NCBI RefSeq assembly: GCF_900176425.1
Contig: NZ_FWXS01000006.1
Location: 162,845-226,844 of the forward strand
Source of the DNA: Moheibacter sediminis
GTDB taxonomy: Bacteria > Bacteroidota > Bacteroidia > Flavobacteriales > Weeksellaceae
Length of the DNA: 64,000 nucleotides
Direction: 5' to 3'
Shown: one piece after another, positions 27,606-36,471 of the stretch
How positions within the stretch are numbered: the stretch's first letter is position 1
Layout: every line of letters starts with the position of its first letter
Made by a program: the position numbers and the translations under genes
The notes under the pieces: generated by a model
What the model saw: the letters and a program-made list of their open reading frames with translations, nothing else
Database searches by the model: none
What the model was told of the DNA's origin: nothing

Positions 27606-28097
27606 ATGAAAAAATTACTATTAATTTCCATTTTATCCATTGGATTAATTTCCTGCGGCTCTGACAAAAAAGAAGCAGAAACAACTGTTCCAACAAAAGA
27701 AACTTCAACTGAAACTTCCGTTTCCAATGAAATTTCTCTCAAAGGAAATGACGAAATGAAATTTGACACAACAAAATTCACCGTCAATGCAGGTCAGGAA
27801 GTTACTTTGACTTTTACGAATGAAGGCATTTTGCCATTGGAAACAATGGGACACAACGTTGTGGTTTTAGAGAAAAATGCTGATGTAGCGCAGTTTGCAA
27901 ATGCCTCAGCAAAAGCAAAAGAAACCAATTACATTTCAGAATTGTACATCACAGACATCATCGCACAAACCAAACTTTTGGGTCCGGGCGAATCTGAAAC
28001 CATCAAATTTACTTTGAAAGAGCCGGGCAAATATACTTTTATCTGTACTTTTCCGGGACACTGGATCGCAATGAAAGGAACTATCACAGCGATTTAA
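27606..28097 (+). CDS. Azurin-like blue copper lipoprotein
   Basis: This 163-residue type I copper protein likely carries electrons at the periplasmic face. The lipoprotein signal has C17 in GLISCGSD, then a Thr/Ser/Glu-rich linker of about 25 residues. Copper ligands are all visible: H83 in TMGHNVVVL, C147 and H152 in YTFICTFPGHW, and M156 in AMKGTI, with G82 as the backbone ligand. The order and spacing match azurin. A hairpin follows, then a promoter for the ferredoxin gene. Confidence 0.94.
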   Translation: MKKLLLISILSIGLISCGSDKKEAETTVPTKETSTETSVSNEISLKGNDEMKFDTTKFTVNAGQEVTLTFTNEGILPLETMGHNVVVLEKNADVAQFANASAKAKETNYISELYITDIIAQTKLLGPGESETIKFTLKEPGKYTFICTFPGHWIAMKGTITAI

Positions 28098-28108
28098 ACA
28101 GATTCTAA

Positions 28109-28141
28109 ACTTTGGCAAAATCCTGAACTTTGCCAAAGTTG
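28109..28141 (+). terminator. Hairpin after the azurin gene
   Basis: AACTTTGGCAAA (28109-28120) pairs perfectly with TTTGCCAAAGTT (28130-28141). The T tract is weak, so it may be an attenuator rather than a terminator. Confidence 0.55.
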
Positions 28142-28145
28142 TTCT

Positions 28146-28153
28146 AATTTTGC
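28146..28153 (+). promoter_or_regulatory. -7 element before the ferredoxin gene
   Basis: TAATTTTG matches TAnnTTTG, 16 bp before the ATG at 28170. Confidence 0.55.
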
Positions 28154-28169
28154 ATTTTAATTTCAAAGA

Positions 28170-28502
28170 ATGGCAGACGTTAAAATTACTATCATAGACC
28201 GCGACGGAATTTCCCATGAAGTAGAAGCTCCAACCGACATGGCAATGAACGTAATGGAACTCGTTCGTGCTTATGAATTGGCACCTGAAGGCACGATTGG
28301 TATCTGTGGAGGAATGGCAATGTGTGCGTCTTGCCAATGTTATATTTTGTCAGAAGACGTGGAGATCCCACCGATGCAGGACGATGAAGAAGCCATGCTT
28401 TGGGAGGCTTTTAATAAAAAAGAAAACAGCCGTTTAGGCTGTCAAATCAATATTACCGAAGAACTCGAAGGGCTAGTTCTGGAACTTGCGCCTGAGTACT
28501 AA
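28170..28502 (+). CDS. 2Fe-2S ferredoxin (adrenodoxin-like)
   Basis: This 110-residue electron carrier has cysteines C46, C52, C55 and C91 in the adrenodoxin order C-x5-C-x2-C...C, within GICGGMAMCASCQC and RLGCQI. C57 is an extra, non-consensus cysteine. The family insert EIPPMQDDEEAMLWEAF is also typical of bacterial adrenodoxin-like ferredoxins. The stop codon overlaps the last bases of the convergent siderophore-interacting protein gene by 4 bp. Its redox partner is unknown; the adjacent reductase is convergent, so not in the same operon. Confidence 0.93.
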   Translation: MADVKITIIDRDGISHEVEAPTDMAMNVMELVRAYELAPEGTIGICGGMAMCASCQCYILSEDVEIPPMQDDEEAMLWEAFNKKENSRLGCQINITEELEGLVLELAPEY

Positions 28503-29320
28503 TCAATCGATTCCTTTTCTTTTCTACGGTCTGCAGCGGATGCATCTTCTGCGATGCCTGATTTCCAATAAGAATAAGCATACAATTCTTCCTGCCCCCA
28601 ATGAAGTTCTTTTCTGAGATAATTTCGAATATTTTTTACCGTTGAAAATTCAGCTGCCACATAACCAAATTTATATTCTTCAGGTAAGCTCAAACCTTTT
28701 ATGACTTCAAACAATTCACTTCCTTTTTGAGGATCTGCATTAAATAACCACAAAAAATGAATATCTGCTTTGGTTTTAATTTTTTGGATGTCTTCACGGT
28801 CATGAACTTCCAGTACGCAAACGCCTTTTGCTGATTCTGGCAAATCTTCAAGGATAGCACTTATCACAGGAATTGCCGTTGCATCACCTACCAAAACATA
28901 AGATTTAGCTTGGGAATAAAGTTCAGATTTTCCGTCGTGCATCATCACACCTAGCACATCTCCTTTTTCAGCGGAAATCGCCCAGGCAGAGGCCGGACCT
29001 TCATCTCCGTGCGCTACAAAATCAATCCAGATTTCTTTGGAATTTAAATCAATTCCTCGATGCGTATATGTTCGCACAAAAGGACGGATTTCATCCGGCT
29101 GAGGTTTCCAACGCATATTTTCATAATCAAATTCAGGAAAATGAATTTGATTAATTCCTTTTGGCGGAATCAGAATTTTATTATTGACGCCAATCGTTGT
29201 ATTGTCAAACAATTCAATGTCTTCTCCGGTCAGGTAAACTCTTATGTAATGTGGAGTAAGATATTCTTTTCTTGTTACAATTAATTCTGCCTGAATATTT
29301 TTTGAACTTTTCGGACTCAT
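28499..29320 (-). CDS. Siderophore-interacting protein (FAD-linked ferric reductase)
   Basis: This 273-residue cytoplasmic flavoprotein of the SIP/ViuB family likely releases iron from ferric siderophores by reduction. The FAD region is RPFVRTYTHRGID; the C-terminal NAD-domain blocks include SYVLVGDATAIPVISAILEDLP and a late GYVAAEFSTVKNIRNYLRKELH followed by AYSYWKSGIAED, all family hallmarks. It stands alone on its strand, with about 90 bp of AT-rich DNA upstream. With the feo genes further on, it points to active iron scavenging. Confidence 0.92.
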   Translation of the reverse strand: MSPKSSKNIQAELIVTRKEYLTPHYIRVYLTGEDIELFDNTTIGVNNKILIPPKGINQIHFPEFDYENMRWKPQPDEIRPFVRTYTHRGIDLNSKEIWIDFVAHGDEGPASAWAISAEKGDVLGVMMHDGKSELYSQAKSYVLVGDATAIPVISAILEDLPESAKGVCVLEVHDREDIQKIKTKADIHFLWLFNADPQKGSELFEVIKGLSLPEEYKFGYVAAEFSTVKNIRNYLRKELHWGQEELYAYSYWKSGIAEDASAADRRKEKESID

Positions 29321-29412
29321 AATTCACTTTACATTTTTAAATTCGTTGTAAAGCTAATCAAAAATTATTTATGTAGAATGATTCTAAATAATAAAAATCT
29401 ATCGTCAATAGA

Positions 29413-29961
29413 TTAATCAAATGTAGCTGTATAATTCATCAGATCCGTGTACAAAGGATCTGCTTTTGTATAGAAATTTTTGATAAGTATTCGCATGTTA
29501 GCGCCATCGCCATATTCTACCGCCTCCATGTCCGCATAAACCGTATCCTCTTCTACTTTGTCCAATTCATTATTGTCCGCTTGCAAACCCGAAATCAAAT
29601 AACCATTTTCATCATAAGACAATACGAAATTATCAGGTGAATAAGTTCCAGCTCCTTGTATAAATGAAGCTTCAGAGTCAGCCATCAAATAGATGATCAA
29701 GTTAGAATCTTCATCATACTCATGGTACATGGTCGAATAAAACTCAACGATGTTGTAGATTCCGTTGCTCCTCGCATATTTTACGCGAATAGTCGCAGGG
29801 GTTTCCCCTGTTTCAGAGAATTCTTCAGTAACGATCATCACTTCATATTTATTTCCGTCAGAAGCTTTCCACGAATAGAAATCAATGATGTCAACGCTTT
29901 TTGCCTGCCCGTTACAGATAGTTATGAAGCTTAACAGTACAAATGAAAAGAAGATTTTCAT
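29413..29961 (-). CDS. Hypothetical secreted protein
   Basis: This protein of 182 residues has a clear signal peptide (MKIFFSFVLLSFITICNGQ). The mature part is acidic, with many Asp and Glu and alternating beta-like segments. I cannot assign a family. The ATG at 29961 is used rather than an upstream in-frame ATG at 30057. The longer form would put 32 unlikely residues ahead of the signal peptide and would overlap polA. A -7-like TATATTTG lies upstream, so it is divergent from polA. Confidence 0.72.
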   Translation of the reverse strand: MKIFFSFVLLSFITICNGQAKSVDIIDFYSWKASDGNKYEVMIVTEEFSETGETPATIRVKYARSNGIYNIVEFYSTMYHEYDEDSNLIIYLMADSEASFIQGAGTYSPDNFVLSYDENGYLISGLQADNNELDKVEEDTVYADMEAVEYGDGANMRILIKNFYTKADPLYTDLMNYTATFD

Positions 29962-29985
29962 GATTTTAATAAATTTTAGTTTGCA

Positions 29986-29993
29986 CAAATATA
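29986..29993 (-). promoter_or_regulatory. -7 element for the secreted hypothetical gene
   Basis: TATATTTG on the minus strand matches TAnnTTTG, 24 bp before the start codon at 29961. Confidence 0.5.
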
Positions 29994-30040
29994 TAGAATT
30001 TACCCTATATAAAATTCCAATTTTGTTACCTTTACCTCCT

Positions 30041-32848
30041 ATGAATTCAGAAGACAAAAGATTATTTTTACTAGACGCTTACGCTCTAATTTTCAGAGGA
30101 TATTACGCATTTATCAAAAGTCCTAGAATTAACTCAAAAGGATTGAATACGTCTGCAATTATGGGTTTCACGAACTCGTTGCTTGACGTTTTGAAGCGTG
30201 AACAGCCCACACACATTGCAGTGGTTTTTGACGTGGGGCAGGCGACTGTAAGAACAGTCGATTACGATCAATACAAAGCCAACCGCGATGAAACGCCCGA
30301 AGCCATCAAGATTGCGGTACCATACATTCAGGAAATATTAAAAGCACTGTGTATTCCCGTGCTTTTTGCAGAGGGTTACGAAGCCGATGACGTCATCGGA
30401 ACTCTGGCGCAAAAAGCTGAAGAAAGAGGTTTTACAACCTATATGGTGACACCCGATAAAGATTTCGCGCAATTAGTAACTGATAAAATTAAAATGTACC
30501 GCCCTCCCGCATTTGGAAAGGGAATTGAAATATGGGGGGTGGAAGAAGTCAAAGCCAAATTTGAAGTCGATCATCCGATGCAAGTAGTTGATTTTCTAGG
30601 AATGATGGGTGACAGCGTGGATAATATTCCGGGGCTTCCGGGAGTCGGAGAGAAGACTGCCAAAAAATTCATCAAAGATTATGGATCTTTGGAAAATTTA
30701 CTTGAACACACCCACGAACTCAAAGGAAAACTTAAAGCAAACATAGAAGCCAACAAGGAATTAGGAATTCTTTCTAAAAAATTAGCCACAATTCTTACAG
30801 ATGCGCCGGTGGAATTTGATGAAGAAGATTTGACAATGTGCGCACCCAATATAGAAAGGGTCAAAGAACTTTTCATGGAACTGGAGTTCCGTCAGTTACT
30901 CGAAAATTTTTACCGAACTTTTAATCTGGAAACACAAGTCACAGAAAAAGCTAAAACCGTTTCTCAGCTTGCTGTTCAGGCATCTTTGTTTGGAGAAAAT
31001 GAAGTAGCACCTTCAGAATTGACGAGTGAATCTTATTACAAAGAAATTGATACCTATGACCATTTGTACCAATTGGTAGAAGGAAAAATGGGACGTAAAT
31101 TATTATTAGATAAATTACTCAAACAACCAGAAGTTTGTTTCGATACAGAAACCACAGGATTGAATGCTTTAAGTGCTGAATTGGTAGGGATTTCATTCAG
31201 CTTTGAACAAGGAAAAGGTTATTACATTCCGTTTCCTGACAATTTTGACGAAGCCAAATCAATAATAGAAGAATTCAACCCTTTTTTCGAATCGGAATCC
31301 GTTTTGAAAATAGGCCATAACCTGAAATACGATTACAAAGTCCTTTACAAATACGGAATAGAACCCAAAGGAAAATCTTTTGATACGATGGTTGCGCATT
31401 ACCTTTTAAATCCCGATATGCGACATGGAATGGATGTTTTGTCGGAAACTTACCTGCAATACAAACCCGTTTCCATCGAATCTTTAATTGGAAAAAAAGG
31501 TAAAAACCAAAAGCTTTTTAGCGAGGTTGAATTAGAGCAGCAAAAAGAATATGCGGTGGAAGACGCCGACATCACTTTACAGCTCAAACATTTCTTTGCG
31601 CCACAATTGCCGGAAGTCAATGCGCAGAAATTATTTGAAGAAATAGAAATGCCGCTAATGGAAGTGCTTTCTGACATGGAAATCGAAGGAATTCGTTTGG
31701 ATACAGATGTTTTGGCAGAACAATCGGTAAAAATAACAGCCGACATCGTAGAATTAGAAAAGAAAATTTATGCCGATGCCGGAGTTGAATTCAATTTGAA
31801 TTCTCCGAAACAATTAGGAGAAATTTTATTTGACCAATTACAATTAGATTCAAAAGCAAAGAAAACTTCAACCGGACAATACGCAACCGGTGAGGAAGTT
31901 TTGACCAAATTGCGCGACAAACATCCGATTATCAACGATATTTTAGATTACCGCCAACTTCAAAAACTAAAATCTACTTACGTCGATGCTTTGCCCAAAG
32001 AAGTAAGTCCGGATACCAAAAGAGTGCATACAACATTCAGTCAAACCGTTGCTGCAACAGGAAGATTGGCTTCTGTGAATCCGAATTTGCAAAATATTCC
32101 CATCCGTTCGGAACAAGGCCGCGAAATCCGTAAAGCATTTGTCGCACGCGATGAAAACCACGTGTTGGTTTCTGCCGATTATTCACAGATTGAATTGCGC
32201 ATCATTGCCGAATTGAGCGAAGATCCGAAGATGTTAGAATCGTTCAGAAATGGAGAAGATATTCACCGTTCGACCGCTGCCAATGTGTTCAAAGTTGCTT
32301 TGGAAGAGGTAACGCGCGAACAAAGGAGCCATGCGAAAACCGTAAATTTCGGAATCATTTATGGTGTTTCTGCTTTTGGTTTGAGTGAACAAACCGGACT
32401 TTCCCGTTCGGAATCTAAACAGTTGATCGATGCTTATTATGAAACTTATCCGATTCTGAAAAAGTACATGGAAGGTCAAATTCAAACTGCCCGTGAACAA
32501 GGTTATGTCGAAACAATTTTAGGGCGAAGAAGATACCTGAAAGACATCAATTCCCGAAATGCAGTAGTGCGAAGCCATGCCGAAAGAAATGCGGTCAACG
32601 CGCCGATTCAGGGAAGCGCGGCGGACATCATCAAAATCGCGATGATCAATTTACAAAAGAATTTAAAGGAAAACTTCAAAACAAAAATGCTCCTGCAAGT
32701 GCATGATGAATTGGTGTTCGACGTTCCCAAAGACGAACTCGAAATCGTCCAGCCCATCATCAAACAAACGATGGAATCTGCTGTGAAAATGAGTGTTCCG
32801 ATCGAAGTCGAAATCGGAGTTGGGCAAAATTGGTTAGAAGCGCATTAA
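30041..32848 (+). CDS. polA: DNA polymerase I
   Basis: This 935-residue repair and Okazaki-fragment polymerase has all three domains. The 5'-nuclease region shows [17 protein letters not shown] and [13 protein letters not shown]. The 3'-5' proofreading domain keeps its D-x-E motif ([11 protein letters not shown]), so proofreading should be active. Polymerase motif A is DYSQIELR (D713), motif B is [14 protein letters not shown], and motif C is VHDELVFDV (H888, D889, E890). The ATG at 30041 gives the family N-terminus; an upstream in-frame ATG would add 52 unrelated residues. A Fic gene follows after 5 bp. Confidence 0.97.
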   Translation: MNSEDKRLFLLDAYALIFRGYYAFIKSPRINSKGLNTSAIMGFTNSLLDVLKREQPTHIAVVFDVGQATVRTVDYDQYKANRDETPEAIKIAVPYIQEILKALCIPVLFAEGYEADDVIGTLAQKAEERGFTTYMVTPDKDFAQLVTDKIKMYRPPAFGKGIEIWGVEEVKAKFEVDHPMQVVDFLGMMGDSVDNIPGLPGVGEKTAKKFIKDYGSLENLLEHTHELKGKLKANIEANKELGILSKKLATILTDAPVEFDEEDLTMCAPNIERVKELFMELEFRQLLENFYRTFNLETQVTEKAKTVSQLAVQASLFGENEVAPSELTSESYYKEIDTYDHLYQLVEGKMGRKLLLDKLLKQPEVCFDTETTGLNALSAELVGISFSFEQGKGYYIPFPDNFDEAKSIIEEFNPFFESESVLKIGHNLKYDYKVLYKYGIEPKGKSFDTMVAHYLLNPDMRHGMDVLSETYLQYKPVSIESLIGKKGKNQKLFSEVELEQQKEYAVEDADITLQLKHFFAPQLPEVNAQKLFEEIEMPLMEVLSDMEIEGIRLDTDVLAEQSVKITADIVELEKKIYADAGVEFNLNSPKQLGEILFDQLQLDSKAKKTSTGQYATGEEVLTKLRDKHPIINDILDYRQLQKLKSTYVDALPKEVSPDTKRVHTTFSQTVAATGRLASVNPNLQNIPIRSEQGREIRKAFVARDENHVLVSADYSQIELRIIAELSEDPKMLESFRNGEDIHRSTAANVFKVALEEVTREQRSHAKTVNFGIIYGVSAFGLSEQTGLSRSESKQLIDAYYETYPILKKYMEGQIQTAREQGYVETILGRRRYLKDINSRNAVVRSHAERNAVNAPIQGSAADIIKIAMINLQKNLKENFKTKMLLQVHDELVFDVPKDELEIVQPIIKQTMESAVKMSVPIEVEIGVGQNWLEAH

Positions 32849-32853
32849 ATCTT

Positions 32854-33405
32854 ATGAAAAATATTGACAAAAACAGTTTAGAAAATGCATATCGATTGTT
32901 TGAATCGAATGACATCCAAAAAATAGAAATTGGCACAACCAGGGGACTCAAAGAAATACATTGTTATCTGTTTGACGGTTTGTATGATTTTGCAGGTGAA
33001 ATTCGAAACCATAATATTTCAAAAGGCGGTTTTAGATTTGCAAATGCATTGTATCTTCAAGAAATTCTTGTGAAAATTGAGCAAATGCCTGAAAGTTCTT
33101 TTGAAGAAATCATTGCCAAATATGTCGAGATGAATATTGCACATCCATTTATGGAAGGAAATGGCAGATCTATGCGCATTTGGCTGGACATGATTTTAAA
33201 AAAACAACTCAAGAAAGTAGTAAACTGGCAATTTATTGACAAAACGCTTTATTTGCAATCGATGGAGAGAAGTCCCATCAACGCTTTGGAGTTAAGAACG
33301 CTTCTGAAAGACAATTTAACTGATGAAGTAGACAATAGAGAAATTATCTTTAAAGGAATTGAACAGTCTTATTATTATGAGGGTTATCAAAAGGACGAAG
33401 AATAA
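32854..33405 (+). CDS. Fic-family AMP-transferase, class III-like
   Basis: Fic enzymes transfer AMP (or other phosphate-containing groups) from a nucleotide to a target-protein hydroxyl. The 183-residue protein has the full core motif [12 protein letters not shown] (H97 to R108). Near its C-terminus is S172-YYY-E176-G177, which fits the [S/T]xxxE[G/N] autoinhibitory motif. A C-terminal position defines class III, as in the 191-residue NmFic. No separate FicA-type antitoxin is seen. It starts 5 bp after the polA stop, so it is likely co-transcribed with polA. The target is not known; NmFic-type enzymes modify DNA gyrase and topoisomerase IV. Confidence 0.92.
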   Translation: MKNIDKNSLENAYRLFESNDIQKIEIGTTRGLKEIHCYLFDGLYDFAGEIRNHNISKGGFRFANALYLQEILVKIEQMPESSFEEIIAKYVEMNIAHPFMEGNGRSMRIWLDMILKKQLKKVVNWQFIDKTLYLQSMERSPINALELRTLLKDNLTDEVDNREIIFKGIEQSYYYEGYQKDEE

Positions 33406-33485
33406 TCTCGCTTTCTGATTTTATAATCGCTGGATTTGGGTGTTGTTGAGTTCCCTCTTTACCTCAGGCAAAACGTACAATGTAT

Positions 33486-33529
33486 AAAAAAGCCTTGTCA
33501 AAGTTTAAAACTTTGACAAGGCTTTTTTT
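33486..33529. terminator. Bidirectional terminator between fic and argF'
   Basis: GCCTTGTCAAAG pairs with CTTTGACAAGGC around TTTAAAA. A6 lies to the left and T7 to the right, so it can serve both convergent genes. Confidence 0.9.
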
Positions 33530-33531
33530 AT

Positions 33532-34503
33532 TTAAAGAGTTTTTAAAATCTCATGAAAAACAGTCTGTGCCGAATAAATCCTGTTCGTCGCCTCCGGAAT
33601 CACAATCGAATGTTCCGAATCCAAAACACCATCGCTCACCACCACATTCCTGCGAACAGGTAAACAATGCATAAATTTCCCGTTATTGGTCAGTTTCATT
33701 TTGTCCAAAGTTACTTGCCAATCCATTTCCTGTGGGATGATTTGCCCGTAATTTTCAAAGCTGCTCCAGTTTTTAGCATAGATGAAATCAGCATCTTCAA
33801 AAGCCTTTTCCTGGTCGTATTCTATGTGTGCACCTTGCGTGAAATCCGAGCTTAATTCATAACCTTTCGGATGTGTAATCGTAAAATCAACCCAATCAAC
33901 CTTAGAAAACCATTGCGCAAATGAATTCGGAACCGCTTGCGGTAATTTCCTCGGATGCGGTGCCCAAGTCATCACGACTTTTACCTTTTTATCAAATTTC
34001 TGATGAGGTTGGTAACCCGAATATTCAGCTACCGTAATCAAATCCGCAAAAGACTGAAGCGGATGCAAAGTCGCACTTTCCAGGCTCACAACCGGAACAG
34101 AAGAAAGTTCCTTCACTTTATTAAACATCACTTCATTGTAGTCGTAATCTCTTTCTTCCAGTTTCGGAAAAGTCCGCACACCCAAAATGTCGCAATAGGC
34201 ACTCATCACACCGATGGCTTCTTTGATGTGTTCCTGCGTATCGCCGTTCATCACCGTTCCGTCCGACATTTCCAAAGTCCAGGAATCCGCTCCTGCATTC
34301 AGAACCCAGCAGTTCGCGCCAAGATTGTAAGCCGCTTTCACGGAACTCAAACGGGTACGTAAACTGGGATTGAAGAACAACAAACCTATGGTTTTATTTT
34401 TGCCCAAATCTTGTTGTCCAAAAGGATTGGACTTGATTTCTAAAGCAGTATTTAAAAGTTGGGTATAATTTTCAACGTCGTTGAAAGAGATAAAATTTTG
34501 CAT
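33532..34503 (-). CDS. argF': N-acetyl- or N-succinylornithine carbamoyltransferase
   Basis: This 323-residue transcarbamylase carbamoylates an N-acylated ornithine in the Bacteroidota arginine route. The carbamoyl-phosphate loop reads FFNPSLRTRLSS, followed later by ATLHPLQSFADL and MHCLPVRRN, and the sequence closely resembles the Bacteroides fragilis enzyme as I recall it. The residue set at Pro90 in the succinyl enzyme and Glu92 in the acetyl enzyme is Gln90 here, so the acyl group used is uncertain. It is separated from the main arg operon by an MFS gene, repeats and pirin. Confidence 0.92.
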   Translation of the reverse strand: MQNFISFNDVENYTQLLNTALEIKSNPFGQQDLGKNKTIGLLFFNPSLRTRLSSVKAAYNLGANCWVLNAGADSWTLEMSDGTVMNGDTQEHIKEAIGVMSAYCDILGVRTFPKLEERDYDYNEVMFNKVKELSSVPVVSLESATLHPLQSFADLITVAEYSGYQPHQKFDKKVKVVMTWAPHPRKLPQAVPNSFAQWFSKVDWVDFTITHPKGYELSSDFTQGAHIEYDQEKAFEDADFIYAKNWSSFENYGQIIPQEMDWQVTLDKMKLTNNGKFMHCLPVRRNVVVSDGVLDSEHSIVIPEATNRIYSAQTVFHEILKTL

Positions 34504-34602
34504 CTGAAAACTAAGTTTTTTTTTCAGAATTCAAATCTACGCATTATAAAAAGAAAAGAACTCGTTTCTAAAAATGATTTTCAAATAAAATTTAACCCGA
34601 AT

Positions 34603-34652
34603 TGTCATTTCGACCTGTCTGCCGACAGGCAGGGGTAGGAGAAATTTCTCAT
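34603..34652. repeat. GTCATTTCGA-type intergenic repeat, copy 1
   Basis: The sequence TGTCATTTCGACC, an inner hairpin (CCTGTCTGCCGACAGGCAGG, 34615-34634) and GGAGAAATTTCTC resemble the inverted repeat at 50218-50296. It lies upstream of argF' and the MFS gene. Confidence 0.55.
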
Positions 34653-34707
34653 AATATTTAACCATTTTTTTTACAAACCAAAGACCCAATTAAATCCCGA
34701 TAAACCC

Positions 34708-34715
34708 TACTTTTG
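34708..34715 (+). promoter_or_regulatory. -7 element before the MFS gene
   Basis: TACTTTTG matches TAnnTTTG, 20 bp upstream of the TTG start at 34736; this supports that unusual start. Confidence 0.5.
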
Positions 34716-34735
34716 CAATTCAATTTATTCAGGTT

Positions 34736-35884
34736 TTGGACACCAAACAAAAGCAGCGCGTAGCCCTATCAAGTTTTTTCTTATTATCAGGAATTTGTTT
34801 CTCATCTTGGGCTTCCCGCATCCCCACGCTCAAAGACCAATACCAGCTCAGCGATGACGTATTAGGGAGTTTACTCATCACCATGCCCGCAAGTGCTTTG
34901 ATAGGCATTCCGCTTTCTGGTTGGTTAATTTCCAAATATGACAGCCGCATACCATTGCGGTACGCCAGTTTTTTGTTTATTGCGTCTTTGTTAGCAATAG
35001 GTTTTACGAATTCCCTCTGGACGGTCATCGCCGCATTGGTCGTTTTTTCCATCGCACTGCGCGTCATCAACATTTCCATCAATACCCAATCCATTTCATT
35101 ACAAGAAAAATTTACAAAAAAAATCGTAGGTTCATTCCACGCCATTTGGAGCATGGGCGGGATTTTAGGCGTTTTGATTTCCACTCTCATGCTGCACTTT
35201 GAAATCTCTATGGAATGGCATTTCGTCACCATCGCCCTCCTCGGAATCATCATCATTTTCTCAGCCTATCCCCATTTGATCCAAAAAGACAAAGCCGCTT
35301 CAGGCGGAGGATTCAAACTCGGAAAACCCAGTAGATACATCATGCTGCTCGGATTGCTCGTGTTTTTTGCAGCAGTCTGCGAAGGCGGTATGTACGACTG
35401 GAACGGAGTCTATTTCAAAGAAGTCGTAAAAGCCGAACTCTACACATTCGGTTACCTCTTATTCATGATTTGTATGACCATTTCCCGTTTGAGCATAGAC
35501 AAACTCATAGAACATTTCTCCATCCAAACACTCTACATGGCCAGTTCCATCTGCGTGATGCTCGGCATCTCCATCGCCATATTGTTCCCTGTATTTTGGG
35601 TAGCACTTATAGGATTTTGCCTCGTCGGATTTGGGATTTCATCGCTATTCCCGATGACATACATGCTTACCAGCAAAGCCAAGAAATATTCTGTCGGTAT
35701 CGTCATTTCCATTGTCAGCACCTATTCCACCGTCGGACTTTTCATTGGTCCGCCGATTATTGGGTACCTTTCAGAACTATTCGGACTCCAAAACGCATTC
35801 ATTACCTTCCTCATCGCAGGTTTCATGTTCATCCCACTCTCCATGCTCACCTTTAAAGAAATCAAAAAGATGGAAAATACCTAA
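34736..35884 (+). CDS. MFS transporter
   Basis: This 382-residue membrane protein has about 12 helices and belongs to the major facilitator superfamily. The opening LSGICFSSWASRIPTLKDQYQLSDDVLGSLL resembles YbjJ-type or FucP-type carriers. No ATG lies near the start of the homologous region, so a TTG at 34736 is taken as start, supported by a -7 box 20 bp upstream. The substrate cannot be inferred. Codon usage shifts to more C-ending codons than in neighbours, giving a slightly different feel, but no hard sign of transfer is seen. Confidence 0.82.
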   Translation: MDTKQKQRVALSSFFLLSGICFSSWASRIPTLKDQYQLSDDVLGSLLITMPASALIGIPLSGWLISKYDSRIPLRYASFLFIASLLAIGFTNSLWTVIAALVVFSIALRVINISINTQSISLQEKFTKKIVGSFHAIWSMGGILGVLISTLMLHFEISMEWHFVTIALLGIIIIFSAYPHLIQKDKAASGGGFKLGKPSRYIMLLGLLVFFAAVCEGGMYDWNGVYFKEVVKAELYTFGYLLFMICMTISRLSIDKLIEHFSIQTLYMASSICVMLGISIAILFPVFWVALIGFCLVGFGISSLFPMTYMLTSKAKKYSVGIVISIVSTYSTVGLFIGPPIIGYLSELFGLQNAFITFLIAGFMFIPLSMLTFKEIKKMENT

Positions 35885-35960
35885 ATCTAAAATTAATTAT
35901 TAAAAATTTCCCTTGAGTTACTTTTACGCTTTGCCTTTTTACTTTTGCCTTATAAATTTT

Positions 35961-36057
35961 GGGCGCCTTATCGCGCTGTCGGCACTCGCTTTTTTGTGAA
36001 ATTCGCATCCGCGAGATTCACAAAAAGAGCTTAAACAAATGCCTTCATCACGGGCGC
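35961..36057. repeat. Dispersed intergenic repeat, GGGCGCCTTATCG copy 2
   Basis: It starts GGGCGCCTTATCGCGCTG and ends CTTCATCACGGGCGC, matching the copy at 1851-1947 at both ends and in length. The interior differs and contains its own stem (CTTTTTTGTGAA against TTCACAAAAAGAG). Confidence 0.7.
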
Positions 36058-36130
36058 TGGCAAAACCCAGCAAAAAAACTAAAATTCGCAATCATCCCAT
36101 TACCATAGCGGAGTTTGCAACAGCCGAAAA

Positions 36131-36361
36131 CAGGTAAAATAGCCGCCCACTCAAGTGAAATAGCGATCGACTTAGGTAAAACAGGCACCGACTCATGTAA
36201 AATACCCATCAACTCAGATAAAACAGTCACAGACTCAAATAGAATTGTCGTCAGTTTAAGTAAAATAGCCACCGTCTCAAGTAAAATAGCGATCGTCGCA
36301 TATAAAACAACCACCACCTCAGGCAAAACTCTCACCACCTTGGCCAATACTTCCCCCTACT
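36131..36361. repeat. 11-copy 21-bp degenerate tandem repeat
   Basis: Eleven consecutive units stay exactly in 21-bp register from 36131 to 36361. The most conserved part of each unit is GTAAAATAGC near its start and ACT at its end. Units drift with distance, the last two most. Because 21 is divisible by 3, every frame reads as a 7-residue repeat and open frames appear on both strands. There are no unique spacers, so it is not CRISPR. It fills most of the 587-bp gap between the MFS gene and pirin. Confidence 0.9.
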
Positions 36362-36403
36362 CAGCCATTTTCCTCAACCCAAAGTTAACCTCGAACTTCG
36401 CAA

Positions 36404-36441
36404 CAAAAAAAGACCTGCTCAGTTTTCCAACCAGGCAAGTC
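36404..36441 (-). terminator. Terminator after the pirin gene
   Basis: On the minus strand GACTTGC pairs with GCAGGTC (one G-U pair), followed by eight T residues. Confidence 0.7.
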
Positions 36442-36471
36442 CCCTCTATTAACCTAAAAACTATGAAAAAT

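Noticed and set aside
29885..30040. 52-residue N-terminal extension of polA
   Set aside because: It overlaps the divergent secreted-protein gene and its promoter, and the family N-terminus begins at the ATG at 30041.
34736..35884. Recent horizontal transfer of the MFS gene
   Set aside because: Codon choice feels slightly different from its neighbours, but there are no mobile-element remnants or boundary repeats to support transfer.
36131..36361. CRISPR array
   Set aside because: Units are contiguous with no unique spacers, units diverge from each other, and no cas genes are present.
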